Shown: piece after piece, positions 50,214-62,586 of the stretch
Numbering within the stretch: the first letter of the stretch is position 1
Layout of the letters: every line of letters begins with the position of its first letter
Assembly: GCA_023055505.1 (NCBI GenBank)
Contig: JALIRH010000100.1
Span: forward strand, 1,139,001-1,203,000
Length of the DNA: 64,000 bases
Direction: 5' to 3'
DNA from: Callipepla californica brunnescens
Taxonomy: Eukaryota; Chordata; Aves; Galliformes; Odontophoridae
Program-made: the position numbers and the translations under genes
The notes under the pieces: generated by a model
The model's database searches: none
What the model saw: the letters and a program-made list of their open reading frames with translations, nothing else
What the model was told of the DNA's origin: nothing

Positions 50214-51224
50214 ACTAACCCTAACCCTACATTAACCCTATCCTAACCCTAACCCTAACCCTAGCCCTAAACTACATTAACCCTAACCCTAACCCTAGCC
50301 CTAACCTAACTCTAACCCTAACCCTAACCCTAAACCTAATGCTAACCCTTACCCTACCCTAACCCTAACCCTACCATACCCTAACCCTAACCTACCCTAA
50401 CACTAACCCTAACCCTAACCCTAAACCTAAACCTAAACCTAACCCTAACCCTAACCCTAATTCCTAACCCTTACCTTAACTGTATCACAATCCCTATCCT
50501 AATTCTTACCCTAACCCTAACCCTTACCTAACCCTAACCCTAACCCTAACCCTAACTCTAACCTTAACCCTAACCCTAACCCTAACCTAACCCTAACCCT
50601 AATCCTAACCCTAACCCTAACTCTAATTCCTAACCCTTACCTTAACTGTATCACAATCCCTATCCTAATTCTTACCCTAACCCCAACCCTTACCTAACCC
50701 TAACCCTAACCCTAACCCTAACTCTCACCTTAACCCTAACCCTAACCCTAACCTAACCCTAACCCTAACCCTAACCCTAACCCTAACCCTAACCCTAACC
50801 CTAACCCTAACCCTAACCCTAACCTCAACCCTAACCCTAACTCTAACCTTAACCCTAAACCTAACAATAAATTTAACCCTAACCCTAACACTAACCCTAA
50901 CCCTAATTTTACCCTAACCCTAAGCATACCCTAACCCTAACCCTAACCCTAACCCTAACCCCAACCCTAACCTAACCCTAACCCTAACCCTAACCCTAAC
51001 CCTAACCCTAACCCTAACCTTAACCCTAACCCTAACCCTAACCCTACCCTAACCCTAACCCTAACCCTAACCTAACCCTAACCCTAACCCTAACCCTAAC
51101 CCTAACCCTACCCTAACCCTAACCCTAACCCTAACCCTAACCCTTACCCTAACCCTAGCCTAACCCAAACCCTAACCCTAACCCTACCCTAACCCTAACC
51201 CTAACCCTAACCCTACTCCTAACC
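50214..51224 (-). repeat. Near-canonical CCCTAA block, unit 10 (1011 bp)
   Basis: One ACTACATTAACC and one AATAAATTT landmark. A perfect run of about 12 hexamers spans roughly 50753-50822. Confidence 0.95.
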
Positions 51225-52026
51225 CTACTTTACCCTAACCCTAATCCTAACACTAACTCTAACTTTATTCCTTACCCTAACACTAATCCAATCCCGAACC
51301 CTAACCCTAATCCTAGCCCTAACTCTAACTTTATTCGTAACCCTACCCCTAATCCAAACAATAACCCTTACCCTAATCAAACCCTATCCCTATTCCTAAC
51401 CCTTACCCTAACCGTATCACAATCCCTATCCTAACTCTTACCATAACCCAAACCCTAACCTAACCCTAACCCTAACCCTAACCCTAACCCTAACCCTACC
51501 CTAACTCTAACCCTACCCTAACCTTAACTCTACCCTAACCGTATCCCTACCCTAACCCTAACCCTAATCCTAGCCCTTACTCTAACTTTATTCCTAACCC
51601 TACCCCTGATCCAAACACTAACCCTAACCTTAATGTAACCCTAACCCTATTCCTAACCCTTACCCTAACTGTATCCCATTCCCTATCCTAACTCTTACCA
51701 TAACCCTAACCCTGATGCTAATGCTAACCCTAACCCTGAATCTAACCCTTACCCTAACCCTATCCCTTACCCAGAAGCTAACACTTAGCGTTGTACAATA
51801 CCTAACCGTACCCTAACCCTATCCCTAAACCTAAAAGGAACCCAAACTCTAACCCTAAATCTGTCCCTGAGCCTAACCTTCAACCTTACCCTAACCTTAA
51901 CCCTAACCCTGTTCCATTCTCTAAACATATCTGTAAGCATTACCTTCATCCTAACTCGAACTCTACCCTAACCCTATCCCTTTGACCCCAACACAAAACC
52001 CAGATTGAGCCTGACCCTAACCTAGG

Positions 52027-53518
52027 TAGCATAAAGTGTATCTAGGGTGAATTTGAGTTTTAGGGTCAAAGTTAAATTGTTAGTTTTAGGGTTAGGGTGA
52101 AGGATTCCTTTAGTTCTAGTATTAGGGTGTTTGGGGTTAGGGTTAGGGTAAGGATTTTGGAGTGGATTAGGTTTAGGGTCAGGTTTGGGGGAGTTTTGGG
52201 GTTAGAGTTAGATTTAGGATTAGGGTTAGCAAAAAAGTTGTTTTAGTTTTAGTTTAGGTTAGTGCTAGGATTAGGTTGAGTGTTCTTGTTAAGTTTAGGT
52301 TTAGGGTTAGGTTTAGGTTTAGATTGAGGTTTAGGGTAAGGAGTAGGGTTAATTTGACTTTTAGGGTCAGAGTAGAGTCAAGTCGTGTTAGGGTTAAGGT
52401 TAAGAACAGGATTCAGATTCCAATTAGGTTTTGGGTTCCTACTAGGGATAGGCCTCAAATTAGTGTTAAGGTTAGGGTTAGGGTTAGGTATAGGGAAAGG
52501 GTTAGTGTTAAGGCCAGGGCAAGTGTATGGTTTAGGGTAAAGATTGGATTTAGGGTTAGGTTTAGATGTAGGTTTGGTTTGATCGTTAGGGTGTGAGAAG
52601 GCACCGGCCTTGGATTTCATTTGGAGATTGGGTAAGGTTTAGGAATAGGAATAACATTGGTGTTTAAAAGATGATTAGTGTTAGTATTAGGGATAGGGTT
52701 ACGGTTAGAGTTTAGTTAGGGTTGTTAGTTTTAGAGTGAGGGATAGGGGTATGGTTTGGTCTAGTACTTGGGTTAGGGTTTGGGATAGTCCTAGCATTAG
52801 TGTTAGGGTTAGGGTTCCGTTAGGGTTGTGGTAATCTGATGCTAGGTGTCGGGATTAGGGTTGTGCTTAAATGTGGGTTTGGATTGAGGGTCAGAGTTAG
52901 GGTTAGGGTAGAGTTAGAATTAGGGTAAGAGTTAGGATTAGGTTTAGGATTAGGATAAAGATTAGGTTAGGATTAGTGTTGGCTTTAGGGTTGTGTCTGG
53001 GAGAAGGGTTAGTGTTAGGGATAGACTTAGGGTAAGAGTAAGTGTTAGGAATAGGCATAGGTTTTGGGAAAGTTTCAGAGTTTGGACTGGATTTATGATT
53101 AGGGTTAGGGACAAAGATTTTTTGAGATTTGTGATTAGATTTAGGGAGAAAAGTAGGCTGACTTGTGGTGTTAGCAGTAGGTTTAGGTTTAGGTTTAGGT
53201 TTAGGATTCCATTTGTATTTATGGATCGAGGTTGGGTTAGTTGGAGTGTAAAGGTCAGAGTAGGGTTAGGCCTTGGGATAGGGTTAAGGTTTGGAATAGG
53301 ATTAGGATTCAAATGATGTTACGGGTTGGTGTTAGGGTTAGGGAAAGGTTAGGATCAGGGTTGAGGTCAGGGTTAGGTATAGGAAAAGGGTTAGTGTTAG
53401 GGCTAGGGCAATTGGAAGGGTTAGGCTTAGGCTTAGATATTAGGGTTAGGTTTAGGCGGAGGTTTGGTTCGAGTGTCAGGGTGAGAGAAGGGGTAGGCCT
53501 GGGGTTTGGTTTTGGGTT
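52027..53518 (+). repeat. Decayed G-rich arm, units 10/11 (1492 bp)
   Basis: Mosaic alleles: GGATTCCTT, CTTGTTAAG, GAGTCAAG (otherwise only in arms 1/2 and 2/3), AGTCCTAGC, then GATTTGTGATT with GGCTGACTTG. GGTTAGAGTTAG near 52201 is private. Confidence 0.92.
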
Positions 53519-53707
53519 ACATCATACAAATCATCACATACATTAGCTGGGGTGGGAGGTGCAAGGAACAGCCAGCAAAGTGCTGAGTTCATTCCAATCA
53601 GAGGACCTGAAGATCGGGTAGCTACTATCAAACCGTTTGTGTTGCCAATTCCGATGATATTTATGGGGCCCTGATGTTATGGTTCAGTGGGGAGTCACTA
53701 TCAAGTC
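53519..53707. other. 189 bp core, unit 11
   Basis: A allele. Confidence 0.93.
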
Positions 53708-55492
53708 CAAACCCAATCCAAACCCCAAACCTACTCCTATTCCTAAACCTTATCTTAACCCTAAACCAAACCCAAACCCAAGGCCCTCCCCTTCTCTCAG
53801 CCTAACACTCAAACTAACCTAAACCCAAAACTAACCCTACATTTATCCTAATCTTATCCATATTCTAAGGCCTAACCCTACTCTGACCAGAAAGCTCATG
53901 TTGTCTAAAATCTACCCCTTACCTAAAACCTAAATCGACAAAAAAACCTAACCCGAAACCTCAACCTAACTCTTCTCCTAACTAGAACACCAGCACTTCA
54001 CCTTACCCTAACTGGAAACCTAGGACTAAATCCTTACCTTGTCCAGAACCCTATTCCTAACCCAAACCAGAATTCGAACCTCTACCCTAACCAAAACCCT
54101 TCCCCTAAACCTAAACCTAATGCTACCCTCAACCAAACCCTAGCCCTAAATCCTACCCTAAAACCAACACCACGTTTAAGCTCAAACCTCAAGCCTCAAA
54201 GAAAGCATCAGATTACCGCAGATCTCACCTAACACTAACCCCAATCCAATCCCTACTACTAACCCCAAACCCAATCCAAACACCAAAACTATTCCTATTC
54301 CTAAACCTAACACTAAGCCAGAACCAAACCCAAGGCCTACCCCTTCTCTCAGCCTGACACTCAAACTAACCTAGACCTGAACGCAACGCTAAATCAAATA
54401 CTAAAACTCACCCTTAGCCAAGGCCCTTTTAGGACCCTTCCCTGGTCCTAAAACTAAAGAGAACCCTTCATCTACATCCCTAACCCTTACCCTAAACCTA
54501 AATCTACACCAAAACCTAACCCTAACCCTAACATGTCTTCTAACTGTAAAACTAACGCTTCACCTAACCCGAACTGAAACCCCAGGACTAAACCTTACCT
54601 AACACCTAGCTATATTCCTAACCCTATCCTGAAACCTAACGTTAACCCTAACCCTAAAAACAACTTGGAACCAAACCCTAACCCTAACCTAACCCTTATC
54701 AGAACCCTAAATCTAATCCTAACCGTTACCTCAATTTAACTCCAATTCTTCCTGAAATCTAAATGGGACCTTAAAACCAACCCCAGATTGAAGCCCAACC
54801 CTAAACCTAACACAAAGCATTAGATTACCACAGCCATCACCTAACTCTAACCCCAGCCTTAACGCTAATACTATCCCAAACACTATTCCAATTCCTAAAC
54901 CCAACACAAACCCAAAAACACAAAGCCTACAATTCTCACAGCCTAACACTGAAAGGAAACCTAAATCTTACCCTAACTCTAAAACTAATCCAAAGCATGA
55001 CCACAATTTAAACTCTAAATCTACCTTCAAACTAAAGCTGACCCTAACACCAACCTCAAGTAAAAGCCCAACCCTAAGCCTAACACAAAGCATTAGATTA
55101 CCACAACGCTCACCTAACTTCTAACCCCCACCCTAACACTAATACTAAAGCAATCAGATTCCAAATACTAACCCAATTCCTATTCTGAAACCCAAAACTA
55201 TTCCAAAAACAAACCCAAGGCCTAACCTTTCTCTCACCCTAACAATCAAAGAAAACCTATTCCTAAACCTAATCCTAAATCTAGTCCTAACCCTCACCCT
55301 TAATCTAACCCCAACCCCCACCCAGAAGCTAACACTTAGCATTGTACAATACCTAAACGTACCCCTAATCCTTATCACTAAACCTAAAAGGAACCTGAAA
55401 CATAGTGCTAAATCCGAACCCTAACCCTGAAGACTAACGCTAACAATGAACCAATTCCTATACCTTTTCCTTCCTCCAAATTGATTCCTAGC

Positions 55493-56485
55493 ACTAACCC
55501 TAACCCTACATTAACCCTATCCTAACCCCAACCCTAACCCTAGCCCTAAACTACATTAACCCTAACCCTAATCCTAACCCTAACCCTAGCCCTAACCTAA
55601 CCCTAACCCTAACCCTAACGCTAAACCTAATGCTAACCCTTACCCTACCCTAACCCTAACCCTACCATACCCTAACCCTAACCTACCCTAACACTAACCC
55701 TAACCCTAACCCTAAACCTAAACCTAAACCTAAACCTAACCCTAACCCTAATTCCTAACCCTTACCTTAACTGTATCATAATCCCTATCCTAATTCTTAC
55801 CCTAACCCTAACCCTTACCTAACCCTAACCCTAACCCTAACCCTAACTCTAACCTTAACCCTAACCCTAACCCTAACCTAACCCTAACCCTAATCCTAAC
55901 CCTAACCCTAACTCTAATTCCTAACCCTTACCTTAACTGTATCACAATCCCTATCCTAATACTTACCCTAACCCTAACCCTTACCTAACCCTAACCCTAA
56001 CCCTAACCCTAACTCTCACCTTAACCCTAACCCTAACCCTAACCTAACCCTAACCCTAACCCTAACCCTAACCCTAACCCTAACCCTAACCCTAACCCTA
56101 ACCTCAACCCTAACCCTAACTCTAACCTTAACCCTAAACCTAACAATAAATTTAACCCTAACCCTAACACTAACCCTAACCCTAATTTTACCCTAACCCT
56201 AAGCATACCCTAACCCTAACCCTAACCCTAACCCCAACCCTAACCTAACCCTAACCCTAACCCTAACCCTAACCCTACCCTAACCCTAACCCTAACCCTA
56301 ACCCTAACCCTAACCCTACCCTAACCCTAACCCTAACCCTAACCCTAACCCTAACCCTAACCCTAACCCTACCCTAACCCTAACCCTAACCCTAACCCTA
56401 ACCCTTACCCCAGCCCTAGCCTAACCCAAACCCTAACCCTAACCCTACCCTAACCCTAACCCTAACCCTAACCCTACCCCTAACC
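55493..56485 (-). repeat. Near-canonical CCCTAA block, unit 11 (993 bp)
   Basis: Shares GTATCATAATCCC and two CCCTACCC interruptions with unit 7, with a private CTTACCCCAGCCC near 56403. Confidence 0.95.
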
Positions 56486-57287
56486 CTACTTTACCCTAAC
56501 CCTAATCCTAACACTAACTCTAACTTTATTCCTTACCCTAACACTAATCCAATCCCGAACCCTAACCCTAATCCTAGCCCTAACTCTAACTTTATTCGTA
56601 ACCCTACCCCTAATCCAAACAATAACCCTTACCCTAATCAAACCCCATCCCTATTCCTATCCCTTACCCTAACCGTATCACAATCCCTATCCTAACTCTT
56701 ACCATAACCCAAACCCTAACCTAACCCTAACCCTAACCCTAACCCTAACCCTAACCCTACCCTAACTCTAACCCTACCCTAACCTTAACTCTACCCTAAC
56801 CGTATCCCTACCCTAACCCTAACCCTAATCCTAGCCCTTACTCTAACTTTATTCCTAACCCTACCCCTGATCCAAACACTAACCCTAACCTTAATGTAAC
56901 CCTAACCCTATTCCTAACCCTTACCCTAACTGTATCCCATTCCCTATCCTAACTCTTACCATAACCCTAACCCTGATGCTAATGCTAACCCTAACCCTGA
57001 ATCTAACCCTTACCCTAACCCTATCCCTTACCCAGAAGCTAACACTTAGCGTTGTACAATACCTAACCGTACCCTAACCCTATCCCTAAACCTAAAAGGA
57101 ACCCAAACTCTAACCCTAAATCTGTCCCTGAGCCTAACCTTCAACCTTACCCTAACCTTAACCCTAACCCTGTTCCATTCTCTAAACATATCTGTAAGCA
57201 TTACCTTCATCCTAACTCGAACTCTACCCTAACCCTATCCCTTTGACCCCAACACAAAACCCAGATTGAGCCTGACCCTAACCTAGG

Positions 57288-58779
57288 TAGCATAAAGTGT
57301 ATGTAGGGTGAATTTGAGTTTTAGGGTCAAAGTTAAATTGTTAGTTTTAGGGTTAGGGTGAAGGATTGCTTTAGTTCTAGTATTAGGGTGTTTGGGGTTA
57401 GGGTTAGGGTAAGGATTTTGGAGTGGATTAGGTTTAGGGTCAGGTTTGGGGGAGTTTTGGGGTTAGGGTTAGATTTAGGATTAGGGTTAGCAAAAAAGTT
57501 GTTTTAGTTTTAGTTTAGGTTAGTGCTAGGATTAGGTTGAGTGTTCTTGTGAAGTTTAGGTTTAGGGTTAGGTTTAGGTTTAGATTGAGGTTTAGGGTAA
57601 GGAGTAGGGTTAATTTGACTTTTAGGGTCAGAGTAGAGTTAAGTCGTGTTAGGGTTAAGGTTAAGAACAGGATTCAGATTCCAATTAGGTTTTGGGTTCC
57701 TACTAGGGATAGGCCTCAAATTAGTGTTAAGGTTAGGGTTAGGGTTAGGTATAGGGAAAGGGTTAGTGTTAAGGCCAGGGCAAGTGTATGGTTTAGGGTA
57801 AAGATTGGATTTAGGGTTAGGTTTAGATGTAGGTTTGGTTTGATCGTTAGGGTGTGAGAAGGCACCGGCCTTGGATTTCATTTGGTGATTGGGTAAGGTT
57901 TAGGAATAGGAATAACATTGGTGTTTAAAAGATGATTAGTGTTAGTATTAGGGATAGGGTTACGGTTAGAGTTTAGTTAGGGTTGTTAGTTTTAGAGTGA
58001 GGGATAGGGGTATGGTTTGGTCTAGTACTTAGGTTAGGGTTTGGGATAGTCATAGCATTAGTGTTAGGGTTAGGGTTCCGTTAGGGTTGTGGTAATCTGA
58101 TGCTAGGTGTCGGGATTAGGGTTGTGCTTAAATGTGGGTTTGGTTTGAGGGTCAGAGTTAGGGTTAGGGTAGAGTTAGAATTAGGGTAAGAGTTAGGATT
58201 AGGTTTAGGATTAGGATAAAGATTAGGTTAGGATTAGTGTTGGCTTTAGGGTTGTGTCTGGGAGAAGGGTTAGTGTTAGGGATAGACTTAGGGTAAGAGT
58301 AAGTGTTAGGAATAGGCATAGGTTTTGGGAAAGTTTCAGAGTTTGGACTGGATTTATGATTAGGGTTAGGGACAAAGATTTTTTGAGATTTGTGATTAGA
58401 TTTAGGGAGAAAAGTAGGCTGACTTGTGGTGTTAGCAGTAGGTTTAGGTTTAGGTTTAGGTTTAGGATTCCATTTGTATTTATTGATCGAGGTTGGGTTA
58501 GTTGGAGTGTAAAGGTCAGAGTAGGGTTAGGCCTTGGGATAGGGTTAAGGTTTGGAATAGGATTAGGATTCAAATGATGTTACGGGTTGGTGTTAGGGTT
58601 AGGGAAAGGTTAGGATCAGGGTTGAGGTCAGGGTTAGGTATAGGAAAAGGGTTAGTGTTAGGGCTAGGGCAATTGGAAGGGTTAGGCTTAGGCTTAGATA
58701 TTAGGGTTAGGTTTAGGCGGAGGTTTGGTTCGAGTGTCAGGGTGAGAGAAGGGGTAGGCCTGGGGTTTGGTTTTGGGTT
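57288..58779 (+). repeat. Decayed G-rich arm, units 11/12 (1492 bp)
   Basis: Carries TTTGGTGATTGG and GTACTTAGG as in arms 6/7 and 7/8, but TATGTAGGG with GGATTGCTT at its start. Confidence 0.92.
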
Positions 58780-58968
58780 ACATCATACAAATCATCCCAT
58801 ACATTAGCTGGGGTGGGAGGTGCAAGGAACAGCCAGCAAAGTGCTGAGTTCATTCCAATCAGAGGACCTGAAGATCGGGTAGCTACTATCAAACCGTTTG
58901 TGTTGCCAATTCCGATGATATTTATGGGGCCCTGATGTTATGGTTCAGTGGGGAGTCACTATCAAGTC
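58780..58968. other. 189 bp core, unit 12
   Basis: C allele. Confidence 0.93.
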
Positions 58969-60759
58969 CAAACCCAATCCAAACCCCAAACCTACTCCTA
59001 TTCCTAAACCTTATCTTAACCCTAAACCAAACCCAAACCCAAGGCCCTCCCCTTCTCTCAGCCTAACACTCAAACTAACCTAAACCCGAAACTAACCCTA
59101 CATTTATCCTAATCTTATCCATATTCTAAGGCCTAACCCTACTCTGACCAGAAAGCTCATGTTGTCTAAAATCTACCCCTTACCTAAAACCTAAATCGAC
59201 AAAAAAACCTAACCCGAAACCTCAACCTAACTCTTCTCCTAACTAGAACACCAGCACTTCACCTTACCCTAACTGGAAACCTAGGACTAAATCCTTACCT
59301 TGTCCAGAACCCTATTCCTAACCCAAACCAGAATTCTAACCTCTACCCTAACCAAAACCCTTCCCCTAAACCTAAACCTAATGCTACCCTCAACCAAACC
59401 CTAGCCCTAAATCCTACCCTAAAACCAACACCACGTTTAAGCTCAAACCTCAAGCCTCAAAGAAAGCATCAGATTACCGCAGATCTCACCTAACACTAAC
59501 CCCAATCCAATCCCTACTACTAACCCCAAACCCAATCCAAACACCAAAACTATTCCTATTCCTAAACCTAACACTAAGCCAGAACCAAACCCAAGGCCTA
59601 CCCCTTCTCTCAGCCTGACACTCAAACTAACCTAGACCTGAACGCAACGCTAAATCAAATACTAAAACTCACCCTTAGCCAAGGCCCTTTTAGGACCCTT
59701 CCCTGGTCCTAAAACTAAAGAGAACCCTTCATCTACATCCCTAACCCTTACCCTAAACCTAAATCTACACCAAAACCTAACCCTAACCCTAACATGTCTT
59801 CTAACTGTAAAACTAACGCTTCACCTAACCCGAACTGAAACCCCAGGACTAAACCTTACCTAACACCTAGCTATATTCCTAACCCTATCCTGAAACCTAA
59901 CGTTAACCCTAACCCTAAAAACAACTTGGAACCAAACCCTAACCCTAACCTAACCCTTATCAGAACCCTAAATCTAATCCTAACCGTTACCTCAATTTAA
60001 CTCCAATTCTTCCTGAAATCTAAATGGGACCTTAAAACCAACCCCAGATTGAAGCCCAACCCTAAACCTAACACAAAGCATTAGATTACCACAGCCATCA
60101 CCTAACTCTAACCCCAGCCTTAACGCTAATACTATCCCAAACACTATTCCAATTCCTAAACCCAACACAAACCCAAAAACACAAAGCCTACAATTCTCAC
60201 AACCTAACACTGAAAGGAAACCTAAATCTTACCCTAACTCTAAAACTAATCCAAAGCATGACCACAATTTAAACTCTAAATCTACCTTCAAACTAAAGCT
60301 GACCCTAACACCAACCTCAAGTAAAAGCCCAACCCTAAGCCTAACACAAAGCATTAGATTACCACAACGCTCACCTAACTTCTAACCCCCACCCTAACAC
60401 TAATACTAAAGCAATCAGATTCCAAATACTAACCCAATTCCTATTCTGAAACCCAAAACTATTCCAAAAACAAACCCAAGGCCTAACCTTTCTCTCACCC
60501 TAACAATCAAAGAAAACCTATTCCTAAACCTAATCCTAAATCTAGTCCTAACCCTAACCCTCACCCTTAATCTAACCCCAACCCCCACCCAGAAGCTAAC
60601 ACTTAGCATTGTACAATACCTAAACGTACCCCTAATCCTTATCACTAAACCTAAAAGGAACCTGAAACATAGTGCTAAATCCGAACCCTAACCCTGAAGA
60701 CTAACGCTAACAATGAACCAATTCCTATACCTTTTCCTTCCTCCAAATTGATTCCTAGC

Positions 60760-61783
60760 ACTAACCCTAACCCTACATTAACCCTATCCTAACCCTAACC
60801 CTAACCCTAGCCCTAAACTACATTAACCCTAACCCTAACCCTAGCCCTAACCTAACTCTAACCCTAACCCTAACCCTAAACCTAATGCTAACCCTTACCC
60901 TACCCTAACCCTAACCCTACCATACCCTAACCCTAACCTACCCTAACACTAACCCTAACCCTAACCCTAAACCTAAACCTAAACCTAACCCTAACCCTAA
61001 CCCTAATTCCTAACCCTTACCTTAACTGTATCACAATCCCTATCCTAATTCTTACCCTAACCCTAACCCTTACCTAACCCTAACCCTAACCCTAACCCTA
61101 ACCCTAACTCTAACCTTAACCCTAACCCTAACCCTAACCTAACCCTAACCCTAATCCTAACCCTAACCCTAACTCTAATTCCTAACCCTTACCTTAACAG
61201 TATCACAATCCCTATCCTAATTCTTACCCTAACCCTAACCCTTACCTAACCCTAACCCTAACCCTAACCCTAACTCTCACCTTAACCCTAACCCTAACCC
61301 TAACCTAACCCTAACCCTAACCCTAACCCTAACCCTAACCCTAACCCTAACCCTAACCCTAACCTCAACCCTAACCCTAACTCTAACCTTAACCCTAAAC
61401 CTAACAATAAATTTAACCCTAATCCTAACACTAACCCTAACCCTAATTTTACCCTAACCCTAAGCATACCCTAACCCTAACCCTAACCCTAACCCTAACC
61501 CCAACCCTAACCTAACCCTAACCCTAAACCTAACCCTAACCCTAACCCTAACCCTAACCCTAACCCTAACCCTAACCCTAACCCTAACCCTAACCTTAAC
61601 CCTAACCCTAACCCTAACCCTACCCTAACCCTAACCCTAACCCTAACCCTAACCCTAACCCTAACCCTACCCTAACCCTAACCCTAACCCTAACCCTAAC
61701 CCTTACCCTAACCCTAGCCTAACCCAAACCCTAACCCTAACCCTACCCTAACCCTAACCCTAACCCTAACCCTACCCCTAACC
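60760..61783 (-). repeat. Near-canonical CCCTAA block, unit 12 (1024 bp)
   Basis: One ACTACATTAACC and one AATAAATTT landmark, a private TTAACAGTATCAC near 61195, and an uninterrupted hexamer stretch of about 65 bp ending near 61594. Confidence 0.95.
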
Positions 61784-62586
61784 CTACTTTACCCTAACCC
61801 TAATCCTAACACTAACTCTAACTTTATTCCTTACCCTAACACTAATCCAATCCCGAACCCTAACCCTAATCCTAGCCCTATCTCTAACTTTATTCGTAAC
61901 CCTACCCCTAATCCAAACAATAACCCTTTCCCTAATCAAACCCTATCCCTATTCCTAACCCTTACCCTAACCGTATCACAATCCCTATCCTAACTCTTAC
62001 CATAACCCAAACCCTAACCTAACCCTAACCCTAACCCTAACCCTATCCCTAACCCTTACCCTAACCCTAACCCTACCCTAACCTTAACTCTACCCTAACC
62101 GTATCCCTACCCTAACCCTAACCCTAATCCTAGCCCTTACTCTAACTTTATTCCTAACCCTACCCCTGATCCAAACACTAACCCTAACCTTAATGTAACC
62201 CTAACCCTATTCCTAACCCTTACCCTAACTGTATCCCATTCCCTATCCTAACTCTTACCATAACCCTAACCCTGATGCTAATGCTAACCCTAACCCTGAA
62301 TCTAACCCTTACCCTAACCCTATCCCTTACCCAGAAGCTAACACTTAGCGTTGTACAATACCTAACCGTACCCTAACCCTATCCCTAAACCTAAAAGGAA
62401 CCCAAACTCTAACCCTAAATCTGTCCCTGAGCCTAACCTTCAACCTTACCCTAACCTTAACCCTAACCCTGTTCCATTCTCTAAACATATCTGTAAGCAT
62501 TACCTTCATCCTAACTCGAACTCTACCCTAACCCTATCCCTTTGACCCCAACACAAAACCCAGATTGAGCCTGACCCTAACCTAGG

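Larger units (their letters stand above)
47547..52831. repeat. Macrosatellite unit 10 (5285 bp)
   Basis: Sub-parts are G-rich tail 47547-48233, core 48234-48422, proximal C-rich arm 48423-50213, block 50214-51224, distal C-rich arm 51225-52020, junction 52021-52026 and G-rich head 52027-52831. The G-rich tail carries the GGCTGTCTTG allele of units 5, 6 and 9. The head carries the GAGTCAAG allele otherwise seen only in units 1 and 2. Confidence 0.95.
52832..58092. repeat. Macrosatellite unit 11 (5261 bp)
   Basis: Sub-parts are G-rich tail 52832-53518, core 53519-53707, proximal C-rich arm 53708-55492, block 55493-56485, distal C-rich arm 56486-57281, junction 57282-57287 and G-rich head 57288-58092. 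Private changes include GGATTGAGG near 52882, loss of a CpG near 53826 (CCCGAAAC to CCCAAAAC) and AATTCGAACC near 54075. The block resembles that of unit 7, and the distal arm shares ACCCCATCCC with units 6 and 8. Confidence 0.95.
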
